DNA from: JBNPEO01 sp050490315
GTDB lineage: Bacteria > Actinomycetota > Actinomycetes > Actinomycetales > Micrococcaceae
NCBI RefSeq assembly: GCF_050490315.1
Contig: NZ_JBNPEO010000005.1
Coordinates: forward strand, 62,001-126,000
Direction: 5' to 3'
Length of the DNA: 64,000 nucleotides
Part shown: in pieces, positions 1 to 7,738 of the stretch
Layout of the letters: each line of letters opens with the position of its first letter
Position numbering within the stretch: position 1 is the stretch's first letter
Notes under the pieces: generated by a model
What the model was told of the DNA's origin: nothing
The model's database searches: none
The model's input: the letters and a program-made list of their open reading frames with translations, nothing else
Made by a program: the position numbers and the translations under genes

Positions 1-410
1 TCCAAAACTGGGTTGCTGGCCGGATGGTGTTGATGGGCGACGCCGCCCACCCCATGTTGCAGTACCTTGCGCAAGGAGCCTGCCAAGCGCTGGAAGATGC
101 CGCAGTTCTGCAAGATGTCTGTGAAGGAACGGTTTTTACTGACGACGGCGCCAACCCTGAGGCTTGGGACGCGGCGATGCGGGAATTCAACTCGCTCCGC
201 GCCGAGCGGACTGCTCGGGTTCAACGTACGGCTCGCGTCTGGGGTGAGTCTTGGCACGTGTCCGGACTGGCACGTACGCTCCGCAACTTGTTGTTCAAGA
301 GCCGCGCCGACGGCAATTTCCAGCACAACGATTGGTTGTACGGCCAAGATAACGACGGCGTGCCGGCCCGCTCCACTGCGCGGTCGCTCGCGTCCGCGCA
401 GGTTGTCTAA
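1..410 (+). CDS. FAD-dependent aromatic monooxygenase, C-terminal fragment
   Basis: The reading frame is open at the window edge (first full codon at 3), so only the last ~135 residues are present. They contain the GDAAHPMLQYLAQGACQALEDA segment, which in the salicylate hydroxylase / 3-hydroxybenzoate 6-hydroxylase group of flavoprotein monooxygenases is the second FAD-binding motif (GD, contacting the ribityl chain). The enzyme would hydroxylate an aromatic acid using NAD(P)H and O2 in the cytoplasm. The exact substrate cannot be read from this end. No aromatic-degradation partner lies downstream, since the next gene is pyrE. Family assignment is firm; substrate is inference. Confidence 0.85.
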   Translation, partial: QNWVAGRMVLMGDAAHPMLQYLAQGACQALEDAAVLQDVCEGTVFTDDGANPEAWDAAMREFNSLRAERTARVQRTARVWGESWHVSGLARTLRNLLFKSRADGNFQHNDWLYGQDNDGVPARSTARSLASAQVV

Positions 411-473
411 GGGTCAGCTGTTTCAGGGCGCGGGTAACGCAGTGGCGTGGAAGTCTTACGTAGAATAGGAACC

Positions 474-1046
474 ATGACTTCCACGGTTGACACTGCAACT
501 GCCCGCGCTCGCCTGCTTGAGCTCATCAAGGAATTGGCGGTGGTGCGTGGCAAGGTGATCCTGTCCAGTGGTGCCGAGGCTGATTACTACATTGATCTGC
601 GCCGCATCACCTTGCACCACGAGGCATCCAAGTTGGTGGGCCAGGTGATGCTGGAGCTCATTGATGCTGCGGGAATCGAATATGAGTGCGCCGGCGGTCT
701 GACCATGGGTGCCGATCCTGTGGGCACCGCCGTCATGCATGCTGCTGTGGATGCGGGCCGGCCCGTAGATGCGTTTGTGGTGCGCAAGGCGCAGAAGTCT
801 TACGGTATGGGCCGTCAGGTTGAAGGCCCCTCGGTTGAGGGCCGCAATGTGGTGGTTCTTGAGGACACATCCACCACAGGCGGCTCCGCGCTGACTGCTG
901 TTGAGGGTGTGCGTAAGGCCGGCGGAAACGTGGTTGCAGTGGCAGTGATTGTGGACCGCGACACTGGCGCCAAGGAAAAAATTGAGGCCGAAACCGGTGT
1001 CCCGTACCTCTTCGCTTTTGGCAAGGACGAGCTGGGTCTGAACTAG
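474..1046 (+). CDS. pyrE: Orotate phosphoribosyltransferase
   Basis: Joins orotate to PRPP to give OMP in de novo pyrimidine synthesis. The 190-residue protein shows the PRPP-binding signature VVVLEDTSTTGGSA (the VLEDxxTTG loop) and the active-site loop RKAQKSYGMGRQVEG. I start at ATG 474, preceded by AGGAACC; an in-frame upstream start at 447 would add nine residues without family support. The length fits actinobacterial PyrE. It stands alone here, 64 bases after the monooxygenase gene, away from other pyr genes. Confidence 0.95.
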   Translation: MTSTVDTATARARLLELIKELAVVRGKVILSSGAEADYYIDLRRITLHHEASKLVGQVMLELIDAAGIEYECAGGLTMGADPVGTAVMHAAVDAGRPVDAFVVRKAQKSYGMGRQVEGPSVEGRNVVVLEDTSTTGGSALTAVEGVRKAGGNVVAVAVIVDRDTGAKEKIEAETGVPYLFAFGKDELGLN

Positions 1047-1079
1047 GTCCCCTTGCCTGAAACCTCCGCGGGGGAGGAG

Positions 1080-2123
1080 ATGAACCGGGGTCAGAACACT
1101 ACGACGGCGGAGTGGGCCAGCGCGCTTAAAACCGCCACCGGGATGCACCGGTTTTCTCGGCGTGCCTTTGTGATTGGCGCCGGTTCAGCGTCCATATTGG
1201 CCGCGGACATGGCCTTCACTCGTGCCGTGGCGGAGCAGCGACGACGGACCCAAATTTTGACCGTGAAGGACAGCTACGCGGAAGCGTATTTCCCGGATGC
1301 TGCGTGGATTCTTTTTCCCGGGTTCAAAACGGGTTGGGAGGAATCTCAGGTCATCCTCTTGGCCCTGCGTGATGCTTTGAACCAGCGAGGCCAGCTGGCC
1401 GCCGTCGGATACTCAAATTTGGGTTTGCGCGTTGAAGACGTGGTGGCCGCCGTCCTAGATTTTGTGCAGAGTCGCCGGCTGAAAACCCTGTACTTTTATG
1501 GCCACAGTTTTGGTGGGATGTTAGCCACCCAAGTGGCGGCAATCTTGCGCAGGCTCTACAACATTCGGGTGCGGCTGATTCTTTTGGATTCGAGCCCTGC
1601 GAGCCGTCAAGACGTCTTGGACGGTAGTTGGTTTGACGATGTGGTGTTCCTGTATGAACGCGGTGTGCGGATTCCGAGCCTGCTGCGTGGAGGCTATGAA
1701 CTTGGTGAGCGGGTGGCCAACAAGAACGAGCGTAGTTGGAAGCAAGTCTTTGAGCAGTCCATGGCTGAGCTTTCACCGTTGGCGCCGTCGAGTCTTTTGG
1801 TTCAAACCGAATCGGCGTACATCTATCACTTTGAAGTCGCCGACTATCACGGGCTGATCAGCGACACCAAGATGATCTACATCGGGAGTCCGGCCGACCG
1901 AACGGTTGACTATTTTTCAGCACGGGAGCGTTGGCGCAACAACTACAGGTCCAATATGGTCTCGGCGGATCAGCAGACTAAGGGCGCAGCCCCGGCACAC
2001 GCGAGCCCGCAGTGGAGTGCACTCGTGTACCGCCCGCTCATCACAGAGCTGCTGGACAAATATGACCCGCTGCCCTCGATGGAGCGGAATATTGACCCTC
2101 GCGATTGGCCTACCCAGCGTTAA
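1080..2123 (+). CDS. Putative exported alpha/beta hydrolase
   Basis: A ~347-residue protein with an alpha/beta-hydrolase nucleophile elbow, GHSFGG, in the segment LYFYGHSFGGMLA, and a likely early strand plus oxyanion region (WILFPGFKTG). Near the N-terminus the segment HRFSRRAFVIGAGSA resembles a twin-arginine signal (SRRxF followed by a hydrophobic stretch), so export through Tat is plausible. Possible starts are TTG 1053, ATG 1080 (abutting GGGGGAGGAG) and ATG 1143; I chose 1080 because of the strong purine tract, but the spacing is short. Substrate unknown. It follows pyrE by 33 bases and may share its transcript. Confidence 0.6.
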   Translation: MNRGQNTTTAEWASALKTATGMHRFSRRAFVIGAGSASILAADMAFTRAVAEQRRRTQILTVKDSYAEAYFPDAAWILFPGFKTGWEESQVILLALRDALNQRGQLAAVGYSNLGLRVEDVVAAVLDFVQSRRLKTLYFYGHSFGGMLATQVAAILRRLYNIRVRLILLDSSPASRQDVLDGSWFDDVVFLYERGVRIPSLLRGGYELGERVANKNERSWKQVFEQSMAELSPLAPSSLLVQTESAYIYHFEVADYHGLISDTKMIYIGSPADRTVDYFSARERWRNNYRSNMVSADQQTKGAAPAHASPQWSALVYRPLITELLDKYDPLPSMERNIDPRDWPTQR

Positions 2124-2130
2124 CCAGTAG

Positions 2131-2970
2131 CTAAATCTGCTTCATCAGATCGGCCACGGAGTTCAGGACCTGGTTGGGCCGGAACGGGTAGGCTGCGATG
2201 TCCTCAGGCTGGGTGATGCCGCTGAGAACCAATACGGTGTGCAGTCCAGCTTCCATGCCAGCGATGATGTCCGTGTCCATGCGGTCACCGATCATGGCCG
2301 TGGTCTCCGAGTGTGCATCGATCTGGTTCATGGCTGAGCGAAACATCATGGGGTTCGGTTTGCCCACCACGTAAGGTTCGCGCTCGGTGGCCTTGGTGAT
2401 CATTGCGGCAATCGCGCCAGTTGCCGGCATGGGGCCGTCCTTGGACGGGCCCGTGGCGTCGGGATTGGTGGAGATAAACCGGGCGCCGTCCAGAATCAAC
2501 CGGATCGCGGTAGTGATCGCTTCAAAAGAGTAAGTGCGAGTTTCGCCGAGCACCACAAAGTCTGGGTTCTGGTCGGTGAGGATAAAACCGGCCTCGTGGA
2601 GCGCCGTCGTAAGTCCTGCCTCACCAATGGTGTAGGCGCGGTTTCCGCTGCCTGAACCGCTCACCTGCTCCTTCAAAAACTGGGCAGTGGCCAGCGCGGA
2701 GGTCCAGATGTTCTCTTCTGGCACTTCCAAGCCGGAAGAGCGCAAACGAGCGGCAAGATCACGCGGGGTGTAAATGGAGTTGTTAGTCAGCACCAAAAAG
2801 CGCTTCGACGTATCAACCCAGCGCTGAATGAGTTCCGCTGCTCCAGGGATGGCGTGGTTTTCGTGAACCAGCACACCGTCCATATCCGTAAGCCAGCATT
2901 CGATTTCTTGGCCACTACGGTACTTGCTGGTCTGGAAAGTGGGGTTCGAGTCGGAGCTGTTCTCAGTCAT
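2131..2970 (-). CDS. HAD-superfamily (class IIA, NagD-like) phosphatase
   Basis: A 279-residue cytoplasmic hydrolase. Motif I is seen as DMDGVLVHE (nucleophile Asp and acid/base Asp), motif II as LVLTNNS, the motif III lysine in VGKPNPMMF and motif IV as IGDRMDTDI. This order with a C2 cap is typical of the NagD/AraL/4-nitrophenylphosphatase subfamily, which dephosphorylates small phosphorylated metabolites. The specific substrate is not predictable. The gene ends 7 bases from the convergent hydrolase gene at 2123. Confidence 0.88.
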   Translation of the reverse strand: MTENSSDSNPTFQTSKYRSGQEIECWLTDMDGVLVHENHAIPGAAELIQRWVDTSKRFLVLTNNSIYTPRDLAARLRSSGLEVPEENIWTSALATAQFLKEQVSGSGSGNRAYTIGEAGLTTALHEAGFILTDQNPDFVVLGETRTYSFEAITTAIRLILDGARFISTNPDATGPSKDGPMPATGAIAAMITKATEREPYVVGKPNPMMFRSAMNQIDAHSETTAMIGDRMDTDIIAGMEAGLHTVLVLSGITQPEDIAAYPFRPNQVLNSVADLMKQI

Positions 2971-3109
2971 GCTTACAGTCTTTCATTCTTCGGCGATGGA
3001 TACAGCTACCCATCGAATTTTGACTCAAGCTGCGAGCCCCTGTTTTAGGCTGGGGGAGGCAACTTGGCTGCGAATCCGCGCCGAGCGTCACAATCCAGGG
3101 GGAATCCAC

Positions 3110-4156
3110 GTGAGCAACAATTTTGGCCCGCCACCACCGCCAAACCAACAGCCCGTGCCGTACGACGGCGGGACACCGCCTCAGCCGGTAATGCCGCCTT
3201 ATGGAGCAGCGCCGCCTTTTAGCGCTCACCCGGATGACGCAGCAGATCAGACAGTGCTGCGTTACCAACCCGAACCGGTGAACCAAGGTGTTCCGGAAGC
3301 GGTCTCGCCGCGAACTAGGAGCGGCAAAAACCTCGCGATCATTCTTGGAAGCGCCACGGCCGTGCTGGCACTAGTCATCGTGGCCATTTTTGTGTGGGTA
3401 GTGCCGGCGATGAACGCTCTGTACACGCCAGCACCGGCCAAAACAGTGCCGGTTGCCGAGTCTCCTGCGCCAACCACCACTGCCGCAACCACCAGCGCCA
3501 CCCCGGAAGCGCAGCCCTCCTCAATCCCGGCCGGGGCAACACCACTTCCGGCGGTTTGGGCCGCTTTGGCTGGCCCTAGCAACGTTCCTGCCGACGGCGA
3601 CCCCAAGTTTGGAAAGTTTGTCACCGGGGAATCCTCCTTCCAGTATTTGAAAGAGTGGAGCAACGATTCAACCTTTGGTGTGAGCCGGGATCCTCTGACA
3701 GGAACCGCCATGCAGCAGCAGGCCTACGGTACGGAAACTAAGGACGCTGACGGCATTTCCACGGCTTTCGCGTTCTTCGCTGAGTCCCAGGAAGGCAAGC
3801 ACACCGCCGAGGTACCCAAAGTTCAGGCGGCTCTGAAGCAGTTGGAAGCCAAACTTGTTGCGCTCCCAGCCGCTGATCTGCCCAAGACCTTGGTGGGCCA
3901 CAAATGTGCCAGCGACTTCCGTTCATCCAAGCCTCAACTGCGCGAGTTCCGCCGGGGCATCGGAGTTGTGGTGATGTTCGAATGCAAAACGGGTGCTGGG
4001 GACCAGATCCAGGGTGTGAACATTTTTGCCATCACACCCTGGGGGACTCCACAACGTGTGGGCGTTTCAGGGCATAAAGACTATTGGGATGCCCACCCGG
4101 GCCTGATGCAGCAATTGGGCAACAGCTACCGCATCAACAAGTGGAAGCAAGGCTAA
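3110..4156 (+). CDS. Pro-rich membrane-anchored protein of unknown function
   Basis: A 348-residue protein whose first ~65 residues are proline/glutamine rich (FGPPPPPNQQP and similar), followed by one transmembrane helix (LAIILGSATAVLALVIVAIF, about residues 77-97), a Thr/Ala/Pro linker and an extracytoplasmic domain of ~200 residues with two cysteines. This architecture is common among actinobacterial surface or secretion-associated proteins. I start at GTG 3110, behind AGGGGGAA; the frame is open upstream but lacks plausible signals. The downstream rRNA methylase gene begins 9 bases after it, so the two may be cotranscribed. Function unknown. Confidence 0.7.
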   Translation: MSNNFGPPPPPNQQPVPYDGGTPPQPVMPPYGAAPPFSAHPDDAADQTVLRYQPEPVNQGVPEAVSPRTRSGKNLAIILGSATAVLALVIVAIFVWVVPAMNALYTPAPAKTVPVAESPAPTTTAATTSATPEAQPSSIPAGATPLPAVWAALAGPSNVPADGDPKFGKFVTGESSFQYLKEWSNDSTFGVSRDPLTGTAMQQQAYGTETKDADGISTAFAFFAESQEGKHTAEVPKVQAALKQLEAKLVALPAADLPKTLVGHKCASDFRSSKPQLREFRRGIGVVVMFECKTGAGDQIQGVNIFAITPWGTPQRVGVSGHKDYWDAHPGLMQQLGNSYRINKWKQG

Positions 4157-4165
4157 TGTTGAGGG

Positions 4166-4855
4166 GTGACTGAGTACCCAGAATCCCCGGCCCCCGCTGT
4201 CGAACCAATAACAGCGGATTCAACTTCAGAGCACCAAATCCCCGCTCATCAGGTTGGTCTTGGCCCGTGGGAGGGTGAATGGCCGGAAGGTGATCACTGG
4301 GATCACGAGCTGCTGGCCAATGGGGACCGCCGGAATGTGGTGGACAAGTACCGTTACTGGTTGCACGAGTCGATCGTTGCTGACTTGGACCAGCACCGTC
4401 ACAATTTTCATGTGGCCATTGAAAACTGGCAGCACGATCTGAACATTGGCACGGTGGTGCGCACTGCTAACGCTTTTTTGGCCAAAGAAGTACACATTAT
4501 TGGACGACGCCGGTGGAACCGCCGCGGCGCCATGGTCACCGACCGCTACCAGCATGTTCGTCATCACGCCACGGTTGAAGAGTTTGTTGAGTGGGCACAC
4601 GGCGAAGGCTTGGCCGTGATTGGCATCGACATTTTTCCGGACTCGGTGCCGTTGGAAACGTACACTTTGCCTCGGGATTGTGTACTGGTCTTTGGCCAAG
4701 AGGGCCCTGGTCTGAGCCCGGAAGTTCACGCAGCCGCGGAGGCAACGCTCTCCATTGAGCAGTTTGGTTCTACCCGCTCCATCAATGCAGCCTCGGCCGC
4801 GGCCATTGCGATGCACGCCTGGATCCGCCAACACCACTTCGGTCAGAGTATCTAA
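4166..4855 (+). CDS. SpoU/TrmH-family RNA 2'-O-methyltransferase
   Basis: A 229-residue SPOUT methyltransferase. The three SpoU motifs are visible: motif 1 in NWQHDLNIGTVVRTANAF (NxGxxxRxA), motif 2 in VLVFGQEGPGLSPEV (hallmark GxExxGL) and motif 3 in LSIEQFGSTRSINAASAAAIA (asparagine/serine loop of the SAM-binding knot). It should methylate ribose 2'-OH in tRNA or rRNA; the target is not known. GTG start 4166 is preceded by GAGG. Confidence 0.88.
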   Translation: MTEYPESPAPAVEPITADSTSEHQIPAHQVGLGPWEGEWPEGDHWDHELLANGDRRNVVDKYRYWLHESIVADLDQHRHNFHVAIENWQHDLNIGTVVRTANAFLAKEVHIIGRRRWNRRGAMVTDRYQHVRHHATVEEFVEWAHGEGLAVIGIDIFPDSVPLETYTLPRDCVLVFGQEGPGLSPEVHAAAEATLSIEQFGSTRSINAASAAAIAMHAWIRQHHFGQSI

Positions 4856-4863
4856 CCCCCCGA

Positions 4864-4893
4864 CCTGTTTCCTCCCGCCCTGTTTCCTCCCGC
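4864..4893 (+). repeat. 15-bp tandem repeat, two copies
   Basis: The unit CCTGTTTCCTCCCGC occurs twice head to tail (4864-4878 and 4879-4893). A degenerate third copy (CCTGTTTTCTCCCGC, 4929-4943) runs directly into the left arm of the palindromic repeat. The stretch 4856-5168 between the rRNA methylase and the next gene is made of this C-rich tract, the palindromic element and an assembly gap, with no gene. Confidence 0.85.
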
Positions 4894-4941
4894 CCTCGCA
4901 CCTTCTCCCGCTCCCGTTCTCGAGCGTGCCTGTTTTCTCCC

Positions 4942-5100
4942 GCCGAGTTGGCACTTCGCGCGGGTGTTTCGCGGGGGAAGGGGAGTGGAGCGGCAAACCA
5001 GCGGGGGGGGGGAGAATACAACGGGNNNNNNNNNNCCCCCTCTGGTTTGCCCCTCGCTTTGGTTTCTCCCAGAACCCCCCCCCCCACCTCCCCAACTCGG
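4942..5100. repeat. Palindromic repeat family, copy A (interrupted, contains gap)
   Basis: The left arm GCCGAGTTGGCACTT (4942-4956), and the bases up to about 4972, match copy B at 6087 exactly. The right end CCAACTCGGC (5091-5100) is the reverse complement of the arm's outer end. Between them lies a G-rich then C-rich tract with ten Ns at 5026-5035. Around the Ns is another inverted repeat: GGCAAACCAG at 4992-5001 against CTGGTTTGCC at 5042-5051. The copy looks expanded or interrupted compared with B and C. Confidence 0.7.
5026..5035. other. Assembly gap (ten Ns)
   Basis: Ten Ns lie between a G-run and a C-run that can pair with each other. The size of ten is probably a placeholder. Reading frames across it cannot be trusted. 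Confidence 0.98.
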
Positions 5101-5168
5101 CAGGGGAGGAACGCCTCAAGCTGTGGATAACTCTGCGGCGGTGGGCCGAATTGGGCAAGAATTGGCCC

Positions 5169-6134
5169 ATGCGCAAGTCCCAACTTCCCGAACACCTCCA
5201 AGGCGTGTCCTTTGCCTTGCGGGCCTCGGACAAGTCGGGCGTGAGTCGCGGCCGAACTCGAGCGAAGGACCTTATGGTGGTCTCGCGCGGAATTCGGCTC
5301 CCGACGCAGACGCAGCCCCGTGGTGCAGCAGCCGTTCGTGCCTACACCGAGCTGGACGAGTCCTCAATCCTCAGCCATGTATCAGCTGCTCGTCTCTGGG
5401 AAATGCCCCTACCGGCGAGTTTGAGCGGAGATTGGCGCCTCCATATTGCCCGCAGGGCGGTGCACTCTGTTCCGCGCCGAGCCAACACCGTCGGCCACCT
5501 TTTAACGCTCGCGGCAGGTGAAGATACAGAGGTCGACGGCGTCCGCCTCACCTCTGCGCCGCGAACCTGGCTGGACATGGCGTCGACGCAAACCACCATG
5601 GAAGACCTTGTTGTCATGGGAGATCACTTGGTGTGCAGCCATGGCCCTGAGTTCCCGGCTCCACGTGAGGCGGTGTGTTCTATAGATGACCTTCGGCAGG
5701 TTGTGGACGCGCATCCGGGAGCACGTGGAATTCGCAAAGCGCGCGAGGCCCTGAATCTGGTCCGAGTGGGGGCCGACTCCGCTCCTGAGAGCCGGATGCG
5801 ACTTGCTTTGGTTCAGGCTGGTTTGCCGGAACCGGCTCTAAACCTGGTGGTGTTTGACGATTTTGGCAGGCCGATTGTTTGGCCGGACGCGGCATATCTG
5901 GAGCATCGGGTTGCTCTTCAGTACGACGGCGGGCATCACGGTGACGAGGTGCAGTACCTGCGCGACATCCGCAGGGCAGAAGCGTCCGCCGCGCACGGCT
6001 GGCTTGAGGTTCGCGTCTCGCAACATGACCTCACGGGTGAGCGGCCCGGCGTCGTACTTAAAGTGCGGCGGGCGCTCGAATCCCGTGCCGAGTTGGCACT
6101 TCGCGCGGGTGTTTCGCTCAAACATGCACGCTAA
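5169..6134 (+). CDS. DUF559-like (restriction-endonuclease fold) protein
   Basis: A 321-residue protein. The C-terminal third, including VALQYDGGHHGDEVQYLRDI and GWLEVRVSQHDL, resembles the DUF559/Vsr-like endonuclease fold (usual pattern: E/QYDG.H, Q...RD, GW.V.RV). The N-terminal part (SHVSAARLWEMPLP, TSAPRTWLDMA) matches the AbiEi-like wing often fused to it in Arthrobacter-type proteins. No DNA target or partner antitoxin is evident. The start at ATG 5169 comes after the gap. The last ~15 codons and the stop codon (TAA 6132-6134) fall inside palindromic repeat copy B, so the present C-terminus is repeat-encoded. Confidence 0.65.
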   Translation: MRKSQLPEHLQGVSFALRASDKSGVSRGRTRAKDLMVVSRGIRLPTQTQPRGAAAVRAYTELDESSILSHVSAARLWEMPLPASLSGDWRLHIARRAVHSVPRRANTVGHLLTLAAGEDTEVDGVRLTSAPRTWLDMASTQTTMEDLVVMGDHLVCSHGPEFPAPREAVCSIDDLRQVVDAHPGARGIRKAREALNLVRVGADSAPESRMRLALVQAGLPEPALNLVVFDDFGRPIVWPDAAYLEHRVALQYDGGHHGDEVQYLRDIRRAEASAAHGWLEVRVSQHDLTGERPGVVLKVRRALESRAELALRAGVSLKHAR

Positions 6135-6147
6135 GTGCCAACTCGGC
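6087..6147. repeat. Palindromic repeat family, copy B
   Basis: Arms GCCGAGTTGGCACTT (6087-6101) and AAGTGCCAACTCGGC (6133-6147) are perfect 15-bp complements. An inner imperfect stem (GGTGTTT against AAACATGC) continues the hairpin. It is followed by a G-rich flank (GGGAGGGGAGAGG). Its left half overlaps the end of the DUF559-like gene. Confidence 0.9.
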
Positions 6148-6256
6148 GGGAGGGGAGAGGTGGGAGGCGGGAGGGGCAGACAGAAGTGGTTACTCTCCGG
6201 TAACTTGTGACGTGTAACACGCTCAATGATGAGCCTGTACGTCCCTTGGAGGTTCA

Positions 6257-7519
6257 ATGAAGCACCCTTCCACTCGCATCGGCGCAGCCGCTGTACTCAT
6301 CGCAGCCCTCAGCCTCACGGCCGTTGGCGCGGCCAACGCAACTACCGTTTCCAGCGCGGAGTCCAGCACCGCGGTTGTAGATTCCACGACAACGGATTTC
6401 TACTCAACCCCCAGCGTGCTGCCTGCCAACAATGGGGACATTATTCGGACGCAACCATCCGTCTTCTATCTTGACCCGCTCAAAACCATCAAGGCCCAAG
6501 CCTCGGTCACCCGCATTATGTACCGAAGCACAGGCAGTCACGGCGAAGCCACTGCTGTCACCGGAACCGTTTTGGTTCCAACGGCCGCATGGCTGGGCAA
6601 AGGCCCCCGCCCGCTGGTGAGCTACGCGGCAGGAACCCAAGGACTCAACGATTCATGCGCCCCGTCGCGGCAAATGGCGGTGGGTGGAGAGTATGAAGGA
6701 ACGTTCATCGCCGGCCTCCTGACGCGCGGATACAGCGTTGTTGTCACCGATTATCAGGGCCTTGGAACCGATGGAATGCACAACTACATGTCCCGCGCGT
6801 CACAGGGGCACGCAGTTTTGGATGCTGCGCGCGCGGCCAAACGCTTAGGCAGTGCGAACATTCTTCCCACGGCGCCCGTGGCGATCGCTGGATATTCGCA
6901 AGGTGGTGGTGCCTCAGCCTCAGCAGCTGAACTCGCCCCCGAGTACGCTCCAGAAATTAACCTGAAAGGCGCCTACGCCGGTGCCGTGCCAGCAGAGTTG
7001 AGTGCTGTAGCAAAGAACCTCGACGGCGGCGCTTACGGAGCGTTTTTGGGTTACGCACTGATTGGGCTCAGCGCCGACTACGGGGTGAATTTCAACAATT
7101 ACCTCAACCAAGCGGGCAAGGACCGGATGGCAGCCATCGCCACCCAGTGCACCATCGCTGCTGTGGCAAACAATGCCTTTATGAACACAGCCACCATGAC
7201 GGTTAGTGGGCAAAAGGTCAGCAGCCTGGTGGGGCAAGCGGAATTCAGCAGCATCATCACCGAACAAACTATTGGCAACCGGCGTGTGCCGCGTGTGCCA
7301 GTGTTGCTCTCGCACAGCGTGTTGGATGACGTGATCCCGTACAAGGTAGGTGTTGATCTTGCCAAGCGGTGGTGTGCTCAAGGGGCCAACTTGTACTTCG
7401 ACACCACCGGAGGCCCGACTCACATCGGTGGCTACGTGGCGGCCGCCCCAGCAGCGTTTGCCTTCCTTGAGCAGCGCTTCGCGGGAACCCCGACCGTGAG
7501 TAACTGCTGGTTGTACTAG
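6257..7519 (+). CDS. Secreted lipase / alpha-beta hydrolase (LIP family)
   Basis: A 420-residue exported protein. Residues 1-29 form a Sec signal peptide (basic start, hydrophobic LIAALSLTAVGA, cleavage near ANA). The mature part resembles the secretory lipase family: nucleophile elbow AGYSQGGGAS (GxSxG), oxyanion-side segment VSYAAGTQG, later DDVIPY (acid) and GPTHIGGY (His) as the likely rest of the catalytic triad. It would hydrolyse esters or triglycerides outside the cell. ATG 6257 follows GGAGG (6246-6250). No lipase chaperone is nearby. Confidence 0.82.
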   Translation: MKHPSTRIGAAAVLIAALSLTAVGAANATTVSSAESSTAVVDSTTTDFYSTPSVLPANNGDIIRTQPSVFYLDPLKTIKAQASVTRIMYRSTGSHGEATAVTGTVLVPTAAWLGKGPRPLVSYAAGTQGLNDSCAPSRQMAVGGEYEGTFIAGLLTRGYSVVVTDYQGLGTDGMHNYMSRASQGHAVLDAARAAKRLGSANILPTAPVAIAGYSQGGGASASAAELAPEYAPEINLKGAYAGAVPAELSAVAKNLDGGAYGAFLGYALIGLSADYGVNFNNYLNQAGKDRMAAIATQCTIAAVANNAFMNTATMTVSGQKVSSLVGQAEFSSIITEQTIGNRRVPRVPVLLSHSVLDDVIPYKVGVDLAKRWCAQGANLYFDTTGGPTHIGGYVAAAPAAFAFLEQRFAGTPTVSNCWLY

Positions 7520-7545
7520 CGGCGACTGTACCTCTCACCCCTGAT

Positions 7546-7602
7546 CGAGTTGGCACTTAACGCCCATCCCAAGCGGGAACATGGGCGTTAAGTGCCAACT
7601 CG
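7546..7602. repeat. Palindromic repeat family, copy C (perfect 22-bp stem)
   Basis: Left arm 7546-7567 begins CGAGTTGGCACTTAACG and right arm 7581-7602 is its exact reverse complement, with a 13-base loop. The outer 13 bases are shared with copies A and B; the inner part (AACGCCCAT) is specific to this copy. It sits between the lipase stop and the fbaA promoter region, so it could also terminate lipase transcription. Confidence 0.92.
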
Positions 7603-7738
7603 GCGGAAGGAGGGGGCGTCCAAATGACGGTAACTTTCCGGTGATGTCCGCGGAAATGGCTAGGATGGGTTCTAACCGCACAGGTCTACTCCGCAAGGTC
7701 CTCTGGACCTGCTTCGCGAACATTCACAAGGAGTCAGT

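Noticed and set aside
456..1148. 230-codon frame antisense to pyrE
   Set aside because: A shadow of pyrE in GC-rich DNA; composition shows no protein-like pattern.
4755..5168. Upstream extension of the DUF559-like frame through the N gap into the rRNA methylase gene
   Set aside because: It crosses Ns and C/G-tracts and overlaps another gene out of frame. ATG 5169 is the first sensible start.
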